A stretch of 64,000 bases of DNA, taken from Thermoanaerobacterium butyriciformans (lineage in GTDB: Bacteria > Bacillota > Thermoanaerobacteria > Thermoanaerobacterales > Thermoanaerobacteraceae). Shown in pieces: positions 8,776-16,393 of this stretch (its first letter is position 1; each line of letters starts with the position of its first letter). A program made the position numbers and the translations under genes. The notes under the pieces are model-generated. The model saw only the letters and a list, made by a program, of their open reading frames with translations. It was not told the DNA's origin and did not search any database. The stretch is taken from assembly GCF_017874545.1 (NCBI RefSeq), contig NZ_JAGGLT010000008.1:30173-94172 (forward strand), given 5' to 3'.

Positions 8776-9943
8776 TATTTTTCACCCTCTCTATAATCTC
8801 AATGCACATCCTGCTGTTGTGATAAGGACACTTCCACGGCTCCACTATAGGCATTTCAAATGGTTTCCCATTTTCATCCACTTTCCAGTACCATTCTCCT
8901 CCATCTCTTTTGTCAATCAAATACCCCTTTATATATTCCCAGATGTTCTTTGAAGCTTCCATGAATCTAACATCATTTGTCTTTTGATATGCATTAAAAA
9001 ATCCCACTACAGATTCTGCTTGAACCCACCATACTCTTGATAAGTCAGTTTTACCTTCAACAGTCTCATTTGCTATGCCGTCTGGTGAATATATATTATT
9101 TAATATGTTTTCAGCAATTTCCATAGTGTATTTTTTTGTTGTATCTTTTATTCCTTCATCACCTAATACATCCACAGCCCTATCTAAAAGCCAGCTTGCT
9201 TCTATGTCGTGTCCATATGATTTTATGTCGATGGTAGTGTCCCAATTGTCGTCGAAAAATACTTTTAGATATTTTCCATCTTCACTGTATATTTTATCTT
9301 TAAAGAGATTTAGAAGATATATTATGCTTTTCTTAAGATTGCTGTTCTTCCAAACATCATAAAGCAATGTGTAAGCTTCCAATATGTGAAGATGCGTATT
9401 CATTGTACGGCTGGATATTACTCCATGTTCACTAAGTTCGTAATTCTCTTTAAGATTCCAATTGCGATCAAATTCCTCCAAATATCCATTTTCATCTCTG
9501 CAATTTCTTTCAATGATGTTAAATAAATCGATTGCAATATTTAAAGCTTCCTCATTGCCTGTCGCTTTGTAGTATTGAGCCAATCCGTATATGCCAAAAG
9601 CCTGACTGTAGGTATGTTTTCTAGTATCCGCAGGCTTTCCTTTATAATCTACCATCCAATAGAGACCTTTATTTTCTTTATCCAAGATATTATCTCTTAA
9701 AAATTTATAAGCATGATGCGCCAGTTCAAGTGCTTTTTCATCTTTATCTAAACAGTAAAATGCTGAAAAAAACCACAGTATTCTGGAATTCAATATCGAA
9801 CCTTTCAAGGCTTTATTGTCAATATTTAAGTCATAGTCAACATATCCGTAAAAACCGCCATTTTTTTCGTCTTTCAATTTGCTCCAAAAAGGAAAAATTC
9901 TATCCTTCAACTCTTTATACATTTCCTGTGCTATTTTCTCCAT
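8759..9943 (-). CDS. Cellobiose/mannobiose 2-epimerase (AGE family)
   Basis: 394-residue (alpha/alpha)6-barrel enzyme of the N-acylglucosamine 2-epimerase superfamily, at the usual cellobiose 2-epimerase length. Visible signatures are [34 protein letters not shown] and [13 protein letters not shown]. It converts the reducing-end sugar of beta-1,4 disaccharides between glucose and mannose form, feeding the GH130 enzyme encoded next and overlapping by 17 bp. Start at ATG 9943 after GAGGGGA. It follows the second lacI in the same operon. Confidence 0.88.
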   Translation of the reverse strand: MEKIAQEMYKELKDRIFPFWSKLKDEKNGGFYGYVDYDLNIDNKALKGSILNSRILWFFSAFYCLDKDEKALELAHHAYKFLRDNILDKENKGLYWMVDYKGKPADTRKHTYSQAFGIYGLAQYYKATGNEEALNIAIDLFNIIERNCRDENGYLEEFDRNWNLKENYELSEHGVISSRTMNTHLHILEAYTLLYDVWKNSNLKKSIIYLLNLFKDKIYSEDGKYLKVFFDDNWDTTIDIKSYGHDIEASWLLDRAVDVLGDEGIKDTTKKYTMEIAENILNNIYSPDGIANETVEGKTDLSRVWWVQAESVVGFFNAYQKTNDVRFMEASKNIWEYIKGYLIDKRDGGEWYWKVDENGKPFEMPIVEPWKCPYHNSRMCIEIIERVKNNEVSG

Positions 9944-10022
9944 TTGACACGTCCCCTCACCTAAAATTTAATGCCAAAATAAATTTTAAGCCTCGTTTAC
10001 CACCTCCCACAAATTATAAACT

Positions 10023-11039
10023 TTAAATTATCTCCTTTACTGAACTGCGAATAACAAGCTGCGTATATAGCTTTATATCTTCGTATGGTTTTTCAGGATT
10101 ATTCATCCTGTACAAAAGCTGATTGACAGCCTTTTCTCCAAGTGAGCTTTTAGGTATATCTATTGTCGTAAGTCCAGGATGAGAATAGGCGCTCATTTCA
10201 ATATTGTCAAATCCCACAACCGAAACTTCCTCAGGTACTTTTACACCCAGATCTTCCAAGCTTCTCATAAATGCTAATGCAATTTTATCATTGGCACAAA
10301 CCCAGCCGGTAGGAAAATCTTCAGTTATAGAAATTTTTCTTTTAAAATATTCTGGATCTCTGAAAAATTCAGCACCTTTTAGATTTATGTCAAGCCAAAC
10401 ATAATCGCTGTCAACATACATTCCCAGCTCTTCCATACTTCTTACATATGAGTAATACCTCTGTCTGAAACTGAAGGCCCACTCATTATTGCCTATGAAT
10501 CCTATCTTTCTATGTCCATTATCGTAAAGATATTTTACTGCTTTATATATTCCATTTTCATTTGCTGTATTTATATAATCACAATCAATTGCATTGCTGT
10601 AATGGTCTACAACAACAAATGGTATTTTTGTTGCTTTAACCTTTTTAATAAATTCATCATTCAAAGTACCTACTATTATGATTCCGTTTGTGGTATCTTT
10701 CGTAATTGTACTAGGAATGCTTAGATTTTCTTCACCTTCTACATCAATACCTGTAATGCTTAATTTCAAATTATTATTTCTGGCGGCACTTTCAATGCCA
10801 TACAGGACATTGGACCAAAAAGTTGACTCAATAAGGAAGTCCGCTCTGCAAAGTATGGTTACATTTAATATCTTATTAGGAATGTCTTTTATCTTTTTGT
10901 ATCCCATCTTCATTGCTGTCTCCAATATCCTGCTTCTCATTTCTGCACTTACACCTTCAGCACCTCTCAGTGCTTTGGATACAGTATTTTTCGATACGCC
11001 TATAACTTCAGCAATATCTTGTAAGGTTACTTTTTTCAC
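10023..11039 (-). CDS. LacI-family regulator (epimerase/GH130 operon)
   Basis: 338 residues from the GTG at 11039, five bases after AGGTGA; the GTG at 11048 overlaps the ribosome site. HTH VTLQDIAEVIGVSKNTVSKA, then the effector domain with GWVCANDKIALAFMRSLEDL and SVVGFDNIEMSAYSHPGLTT. It heads the operon for beta-mannoside epimerisation and phosphorolysis, separated from the epimerase by 79 bp. It probably senses a mannoside and represses its own promoter through the palindrome at 11081-11093. Confidence 0.93.
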   Translation of the reverse strand: MKKVTLQDIAEVIGVSKNTVSKALRGAEGVSAEMRSRILETAMKMGYKKIKDIPNKILNVTILCRADFLIESTFWSNVLYGIESAARNNNLKLSITGIDVEGEENLSIPSTITKDTTNGIIIVGTLNDEFIKKVKATKIPFVVVDHYSNAIDCDYINTANENGIYKAVKYLYDNGHRKIGFIGNNEWAFSFRQRYYSYVRSMEELGMYVDSDYVWLDINLKGAEFFRDPEYFKRKISITEDFPTGWVCANDKIALAFMRSLEDLGVKVPEEVSVVGFDNIEMSAYSHPGLTTIDIPKSSLGEKAVNQLLYRMNNPEKPYEDIKLYTQLVIRSSVKEII

Positions 11040-11080
11040 ATTTATCACCTATATCCGTTTGATTTGTACTTTATTTTTTT

Positions 11081-11119
11081 ACTTAATTTAAGTATAATGT
11101 AACTTTTATTTAGTGTCAA
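11081..11119 (-). promoter_or_regulatory. Consensus promoter with overlapping palindrome (LacI operator candidate)
   Basis: On the minus strand TTGACA (11119-11114), 17-bp spacer, TATACT (11096-11091). The perfect palindrome ACTTAATTTAAGT (11081-11093) covers the end of the -10 and the start site. Its AATTnAAGTAAAA side resembles the elements upstream of the other lacI. Confidence 0.7.
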
Positions 11120-11186
11120 TACGATTTTAAAATTTGATTTGTAGAAATCGTATTGTATTTATCGTATAAAATATAAAAAAATTAAA

Positions 11187-11220
11187 AGATAGACTGGCTA
11201 TTATCTAGCACAGCCTATCT
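11187..11220 (-). terminator. Intrinsic terminator after thuA-like gene
   Basis: Long imperfect stem AGATAGaCTGGCTA / TAGCaCAGcCTATCT with T-rich sequence downstream on the minus strand. It ends the VOC-SDR-ThuA operon. Confidence 0.8.
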
Positions 11221-11244
11221 TGCCTTTTCATTTAAAAGTATTTA

Positions 11245-11892
11245 CTATTTTATACACCAATTTACGCACTCATGTAACGTCTTCAAAAACAACTCGTTTA
11301 ATAGTCCATCTTCCCTGTGGGCAGGAGTCAAGCAGCATACTTTGCCTTTCCCAAAGTGATGATACCATCCTGCTATGGATTGTCCGTCTTTAGAGAAGGA
11401 ACGCAAAAATACATTTGTATCATTTTCTTCGCATTTGACAAAATAATGTTCATCAACAAACTCAAATGGCTCGATGGCACTTTCAAATTCCCCTAGCATA
11501 TCTTTTTGCGGTGCGTACTGTACAACATCGTTTTTTTCAGGATGATGTAAAAAATATCCCTTTAGCATTTTATTGTATTCTCCATCTTCCGGATATGATG
11601 ATAGACCAGAATGCCATGCAAGCCAGCTTCCGCCGTCTTTTACGTAGTTTACTATTTCTTTTTCTATCTCTTCTGTCATCCAGAGGTCAACACTCTCCGA
11701 TTGCGGATTTAATCTATTTTCTTTAAATAATACTACACAATCAGGTTTTGATTTTAATTCCTTTTGTAACTCATCAATGTCTATAAATCTAAGATTTACA
11801 TCGCCAAGATTATTTATAGCTCTATGTAGAGATCTTTTTATAATTTCCTCATTGTGGTAAAAATCACCTAAAATCGCAACTATCTCTTTCAC
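11245..11892 (-). CDS. ThuA-like (class I glutamine-amidotransferase-like) protein
   Basis: 215 residues of the ThuA/trehalose-utilisation fold. Recognisable parts are VKDGGSWLAWHSGLSS, the central HHPE, and GKGKVCCLTPAHREDGLLN near the end. GTG start at 11892 after GGGGTGA. ThuA-like proteins often accompany sugar-catabolic dehydrogenases, and a later work links some to keto-sugar reactions, but the reaction is not established. Probably co-transcribed with the SDR (15 bp upstream) and the VOC protein. Confidence 0.75.
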   Translation of the reverse strand: MKEIVAILGDFYHNEEIIKRSLHRAINNLGDVNLRFIDIDELQKELKSKPDCVVLFKENRLNPQSESVDLWMTEEIEKEIVNYVKDGGSWLAWHSGLSSYPEDGEYNKMLKGYFLHHPEKNDVVQYAPQKDMLGEFESAIEPFEFVDEHYFVKCEENDTNVFLRSFSKDGQSIAGWYHHFGKGKVCCLTPAHREDGLLNELFLKTLHECVNWCIK

Positions 11893-11907
11893 AATATCAC
11901 CCCTTTT

Positions 11908-12609
11908 TTATAATTTCATCGGCTGTCCTTTAAAATCTATAAAAAACTGGTTGGCATCAACTTTAATGTCTCCTTCTATAATTTTCATGATTCCTTCTGC
12001 AGAAATCTCAGGACTTAATGGAGCCGATGTTCCGCCCATGTCTGTCTTCATCCATCCAGGATGTACGGCGTAAACTCTCCCTTTGTAGTCCTTCATGGCA
12101 TCTTTTAGCTGTGCCGTAAAGAAATTTAGTGCTGCCTTTGATACAGCATACGGATAATCACCACCATAAGCATTTGCAAAACTTCCAGCTTCCGAGGATA
12201 TATTAATTATCACCTTATCTCTGCCCTTTTTTAATAACGGCAGAAAATATTTTACAACCATCATTGGACCCATCAAGTTGATTTTAAGTGTATCTTCTAA
12301 ATCAGTATAATCTAAATCTTCTATTTCTTTTCCTCTTCCTTTTAATATACCTGCATTGTTTACTATAACATCTAAAGAATCCTCTTCTTTGCTTACATGT
12401 ATAGCTGCTCTTTTTATAGATTCTTCATCGCTTACATCCAATTCAATTAAGTTCATCTTTTTTTCATATCTATCCTTTAAAGCTTTTAATTCGGATGCAA
12501 CATCATTGATTTTTCGAATTCCTGCATATACTTTATGGTTATTTAAAAGTGCTTTTTCGACTAAGTGTCTTCCAAGTCCTCTGTTAGCACCTGTTATCAA
12601 TATGTTCAT
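11908..12609 (-). CDS. Short-chain dehydrogenase/reductase
   Basis: 233-residue classical-type SDR: nucleotide-binding motif TGANRGLGRH at residues 6-15, NNAG at about 85-88, and the active-site set with Ser near NISSEAGS and YAVSK (Tyr and Lys). ATG with AAGGAGG upstream. An NAD(P)-dependent oxidoreductase of unknown substrate, in an operon with the VOC and ThuA-like genes. Confidence 0.85.
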   Translation of the reverse strand: MNILITGANRGLGRHLVEKALLNNHKVYAGIRKINDVASELKALKDRYEKKMNLIELDVSDEESIKRAAIHVSKEEDSLDVIVNNAGILKGRGKEIEDLDYTDLEDTLKINLMGPMMVVKYFLPLLKKGRDKVIINISSEAGSFANAYGGDYPYAVSKAALNFFTAQLKDAMKDYKGRVYAVHPGWMKTDMGGTSAPLSPEISAEGIMKIIEGDIKVDANQFFIDFKGQPMKL

Positions 12610-12634
12610 ATTGATGCCTCCTTGGCAACTTCAT

Positions 12635-13087
12635 TTAAAAATTCTCTAAAAGCTCTATGATTACCTTTAACTTCGAAAAAGTATCTATGTAAGCATATCT
12701 TCCACCTTCGTAATCGCCTTTTTGGACTAGGCTCATCTCATTTTTCTCTAATGCTTTTATCTTTTCATCCATGTCTTTTACTTGAAACGCTATGTGATGT
12801 ACACCTTCCCCGTGTGTATCCAAAAACTCTCTCCAAGTGCTTATGTTTTCATCTGGCTCAATAAGCTCTATTTGAAGCTGACCCATATCAAAAAAGGCAA
12901 GCTTTGCACGAGCATCAGATGGTTTCCCATTAAATTCAGCATGTGACTTCTCGTAGCCATCTGTCCAATTCCACTTAGGCTTCTCAACTCCAAAAAAGTC
13001 TGCATAAGTCTGTGATGCTTTCTCAATGTCTTTTACTATTATGCCTATCTGTGTGACGATATTAGTGCCTAACAAATTCTTATCCAT
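12635..13087 (-). CDS. VOC-family (glyoxalase/bleomycin-resistance fold) protein
   Basis: 150 residues with paired beta-alpha-beta-beta-beta modules: TQIGIIVKDIEKASQTYADF at the N-terminus and GVHHIAFQVKDMDEKIKALE in the second half. Metal-ligand-like residues His and Glu are in the expected places. It resembles methylmalonyl-CoA epimerase/glyoxalase I relatives, but the function is undetermined. First gene of the three-gene operon ending at 11245. Confidence 0.78.
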   Translation of the reverse strand: MDKNLLGTNIVTQIGIIVKDIEKASQTYADFFGVEKPKWNWTDGYEKSHAEFNGKPSDARAKLAFFDMGQLQIELIEPDENISTWREFLDTHGEGVHHIAFQVKDMDEKIKALEKNEMSLVQKGDYEGGRYAYIDTFSKLKVIIELLENF

Positions 13088-13130
13088 AATTTCATCCCCC
13101 TATGAAAATTATTTTAAATGTATTCAAAGG

Positions 13131-13158
13131 ATTTTCTCTCAATATTTTAAGAGAAAAT
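13131..13158. repeat. 9-bp inverted repeat upstream of VOC gene
   Basis: ATTTTCTCT and AGAGAAAAT flank a 10-nt loop about 44 bp upstream of the VOC start. It may be an operator or the leader hairpin of this operon. No T-run follows on the minus strand. Confidence 0.35.
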
Positions 13159-13311
13159 TCCACATAAATCAAAGTTCAATAACGATTTCTTCACTATGCT
13201 CAAAAAATGTCATTAAAAAATATAGAAGTAAATCACGTTTTTGTAACCTTAATTTTAAACTTAACCATCTACTTAGATTATACACCATTTATGATTTTTT
13301 TCTAAAACAAA

Positions 13312-13332
13312 AAAAGGAGATAATCTCCTTTT
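13312..13332 (-). terminator. Intrinsic terminator of nrdD-nrdG
   Basis: AAAAGGAGA / TCTCCTTTT stem with a 3-nt loop and a T-run on the minus strand, 9 bp after nrdG. Confidence 0.85.
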
Positions 13333-13340
13333 AAACAATG

Positions 13341-14024
13341 CTATCTTATTAGTATTTCCTCGATTTTATCATTTATCATCTCTTTTATCATTAGCAAATA
13401 TTCAATGTCGCACTGCTCTTTACCGCACAAATCCTTATTTAGTACGCCTTCTGAGTATTTGTATCTTTGCAGTACATATCTTTTGCAAACAGATATCATA
13501 TTTGCTATAGATAAAAAATCATCTGTAGAAAGCAATTTTTTATTTACAGTCGTCCTGAATTCATAATCTATTCCAGAGTTTTTAATTAAATTAATGCTTT
13601 TTACAATTCTCTCTATATCTTCATTGTTTTTTACGAATAAACCGTATTTATTTTTAGGTGCTTTTACATCCATAGCAATGTAGTCCAAAAGATTATCATT
13701 AAGCAAATCTTCTATTACATTAGGCCTGGAGCCATTTGTATCCAGCTTGACGCTGAATCCCAAATCTTTTATTGTTTTAATGAAGTTTTTCAAGTCTTTC
13801 CAAAGTGTAGGCTCTCCGCCTGTTATGCAAACGCCATCTATGAGATTTTTTCTTTTCTTTAGATAATCTATAAATTCTTCTTCACTTTTTATAGATTTCT
13901 GCAAATCAATCAATTGGCTGTTGTGACAATAAGGACAGGTAAAGTTGCATCCACTTGTAAAAACAGTAGATGCAACCTTTCCAGGATAATCTACCAACGA
14001 CACCATCATGTAATCATACATCAT
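13341..14024 (-). CDS. nrdG: Anaerobic ribonucleotide-triphosphate reductase activating protein
   Basis: 227-residue radical-SAM activase. The CX3CX2C cluster motif is SGCNFTCPYCHN, followed by the glycine-rich GVCITGGEPTLWKD. It makes the glycyl radical on NrdD using S-adenosylmethionine and a [4Fe-4S] cluster. Its start overlaps the nrdD stop (ATGA-type overlap), indicating translational coupling. Longer than the E. coli enzyme (about 154 residues) but usual for the clostridial type. Confidence 0.92.
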   Translation of the reverse strand: MMYDYMMVSLVDYPGKVASTVFTSGCNFTCPYCHNSQLIDLQKSIKSEEEFIDYLKKRKNLIDGVCITGGEPTLWKDLKNFIKTIKDLGFSVKLDTNGSRPNVIEDLLNDNLLDYIAMDVKAPKNKYGLFVKNNEDIERIVKSINLIKNSGIDYEFRTTVNKKLLSTDDFLSIANMISVCKRYVLQRYKYSEGVLNKDLCGKEQCDIEYLLMIKEMINDKIEEILIR

Positions 14025-16099
14025 ATTACAAATTCCTTCCTGTCTGCAAATTCCTTTTTCTTGCCTTCATTCCAGTTTTGAAGTGGCCTATAGTAGCCAA
14101 CAACTCTGCTGTATACTTCGCATTCATTGCCACATTGCGGACAGTTAAAATGCTCTCCAGATATATAACCGTGGTTGTCACATATTGAAAATGTGGGTGT
14201 AATGGTATAATAAGGAAGCCTATAATTGTATGCTATCTTCTTTACTAGTTCTTTGCAGACTTTAGGATCGCTTATGCTTTCACCGATAAATCCGTGAAAT
14301 ACAGTCCCACCTGTGTATTTTGTCTGCAGTTCATCCTGCAAATCAAGAGCCGTAAATATGTCTTCGGTAAAGTCGACAGGAAGCTGTGTAGAATTCGTGT
14401 AATACGGCACATCATCACCTGCTACTATTATACCTTTGTACAATTCTTTGTCTTTCTTTGCTAATCTATATGATGCACCTTCTGCTGGTGATGCTTCCAA
14501 GTTATAAAGATAATTTGATTCCATCTGATATTCTTCCAGTTTATGCCGCATAAAATCCAATACTTCTATAGCAAAATTTCTTCCTTCATCGCTTGTTATG
14601 CCGACACCCATGAAATTTAAAAGTGCTTCATTCATGCCAATTAATCCTATTGTATTAAAATGATTTTGCCAGTAAGAACCAAACCTCTTTTTTATATCCC
14701 TCAAGTAAAACTTTGAGTATGGGTATAAACCCATTTCAGTCATATTCTCAAGTACCTTTCTCTTTATCTCTAGGCTCTTCCTAGCTACATCCATCTGCTT
14801 TTCTAATCTTTTGAAAAATTCTTCTTTTGTCTTTGATAAAAATCCAATTCTAGGCATGTTTATCGTTACAACACCTATCGATCCAGTAAGAGGATTTGCA
14901 CCAAAAAGTCCTCCACCCCGCTTTCTCAGCTCTCTATTGTCAAGCCTTAGGCGGCAGCACATGCTGCGAGCATCTTCAGGATTTAGATCGCTGTTGACAA
15001 AATTGCTGAAATAAGGAAGGCCGTATTTTGCAGTCATCTCCATAATTTTATCTATAACAGGGCTTTCCCAATCAAAATCTTTTGTAATATTGTATGTCGG
15101 TATAGGGAAAGTAAATATCCTTCCATTTGCGTCACCTTCCATCATGACTTCAGCAAATGCCATATTTAACATATCCATTTCTTTTTGAAATTCTTTATAT
15201 GATCTATTCATGGCTTTGCCGCCAATTATTACAGGCTCATCAGCTAATATATCAGGAACAACGAGATCCATCGTTATATTTGTAAATGGAGTTTGAAAAC
15301 CTACTCTAGTTGGGACATTTATGTTAAATATAAATTCCTGCAATGACTGCTTTACTTCTTTATACGACAGCTTATCGTAATATATAAATGGAGCTAAATA
15401 AGTATCAAAATTAGAAAATGCTTGTGCACCTGCAGCTTCACCTTGAAGCGTATAGAAGAAGTTCACTATCTGGCCCAAAGCTGACCTAAAATGCTTAGGT
15501 GGCTTGCTCTGAACTTTTCCCTCTACACCAGTAAAACCCGAAATAAGCAAATCTTTCAAATCCCATCCGCAGCAGTATACTGATAAAAGGCTTAAATCGT
15601 GGATATGCAAATCACCATTTACATGTGCGTCTCTCACTTCTTTTGGATATATCTTATTCAACCAGTAATTTGCTGTAATCGTGCTTGCTATATGGTTATT
15701 TAACCCTTGAAGTGAGTAGCTCATGTTGCTGTTTTCATTTACTCTCCAGTCCAATTTGCCTATATATTCATCTACCATCTTCTCAATGTCCATAAACATA
15801 TTTTTAAATTCTCTTATGTCTTGGTGCTGTTTTCTATATAAGATATATGCTTTTGCTGCTTTTGCAAAGCCACCCCTTATCAAAAACTGCTCAACTATGT
15901 CCTGAATCTGTTCCACATTTGCATGTCCATCAAAATTTTCTTCTATGTACTTTGTGACTTCATCCGCTATCATAATAGCTTCATGGTATTCTCCTTCATC
16001 AACTGCTTTAAACGCTTTATAGATTGCATTAGCTATCTTTTCCTTGTTGAATTCTTCTTCCATACCATTTCTCTTTATAACCTTCATAATGTTTTCCAA
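14021..16099 (-). CDS. nrdD: Anaerobic (class III) ribonucleoside-triphosphate reductase
   Basis: 692 residues. An N-terminal ATP-cone (residues about 5-95) starts MKVIKRNGMEEEFNKEKI. The core holds the substrate-site cysteines, and the C-terminus has a zinc finger (FNCPQCGNECEVYSR) followed by the glycyl-radical loop RVVGYYRP. It reduces NTPs to dNTPs without oxygen. The TTG at 16099 is favoured because GGAGGG lies six bases upstream; an in-frame ATG follows at 16087. NrdR-like boxes upstream suggest dATP/ATP-linked repression. Confidence 0.95.
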   Translation of the reverse strand: MENIMKVIKRNGMEEEFNKEKIANAIYKAFKAVDEGEYHEAIMIADEVTKYIEENFDGHANVEQIQDIVEQFLIRGGFAKAAKAYILYRKQHQDIREFKNMFMDIEKMVDEYIGKLDWRVNENSNMSYSLQGLNNHIASTITANYWLNKIYPKEVRDAHVNGDLHIHDLSLLSVYCCGWDLKDLLISGFTGVEGKVQSKPPKHFRSALGQIVNFFYTLQGEAAGAQAFSNFDTYLAPFIYYDKLSYKEVKQSLQEFIFNINVPTRVGFQTPFTNITMDLVVPDILADEPVIIGGKAMNRSYKEFQKEMDMLNMAFAEVMMEGDANGRIFTFPIPTYNITKDFDWESPVIDKIMEMTAKYGLPYFSNFVNSDLNPEDARSMCCRLRLDNRELRKRGGGLFGANPLTGSIGVVTINMPRIGFLSKTKEEFFKRLEKQMDVARKSLEIKRKVLENMTEMGLYPYSKFYLRDIKKRFGSYWQNHFNTIGLIGMNEALLNFMGVGITSDEGRNFAIEVLDFMRHKLEEYQMESNYLYNLEASPAEGASYRLAKKDKELYKGIIVAGDDVPYYTNSTQLPVDFTEDIFTALDLQDELQTKYTGGTVFHGFIGESISDPKVCKELVKKIAYNYRLPYYTITPTFSICDNHGYISGEHFNCPQCGNECEVYSRVVGYYRPLQNWNEGKKKEFADRKEFVI

Positions 16100-16213
16100 T
16101 TTAAACCCTCCATTAAATTATCTTTTGTAAAAATAATCCCTTCATGAAAGCTGCACCGTATTTACCCATTTAATTAAATAAGCACACATATCTGAAATTT
16201 TTTAATTTTAACT

Positions 16214-16254
16214 CTATATATTGTGTATATAAATATCGCAGCATCAATATATAG
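16214..16254. promoter_or_regulatory. Pair of NrdR-box-like sites upstream of nrdD
   Basis: CTATATATTG (16214-16223) and CAATATATAG (16245-16254) are the same 10-mer in opposite orientation, with centres 31 bp apart, about three helical turns. NrdR boxes are known to occur as pairs at 31-32 bp with an ACACwATATATwGTGT-like sequence. Confidence 0.7.
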
Positions 16255-16341
16255 TATATCATTGTTATATAGGTACGTCAATACAAATATAAAAAAACAT
16301 TTCCACATTCATCTCCAGTTTAATTGATTAGTACAACATAA

Positions 16342-16369
16342 AAAGGTGGAGCATTTAAACTCCACCTTT
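16342..16369 (-). terminator. Intrinsic terminator of hppA
   Basis: AAAGGTGGAG / CTCCACCTTT perfect 10-bp stem, 25 bp after the hppA stop codon; on the minus strand it runs into TTTTT. Confidence 0.85.
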
Positions 16370-16393
16370 ATTTTTGCAATATATTTGCAATTT

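Noticed and set aside
13131..13158. Riboswitch or T-box ahead of the VOC-SDR-ThuA operon
   Set aside because: Only a single simple hairpin; no conserved aptamer or T-box motif.
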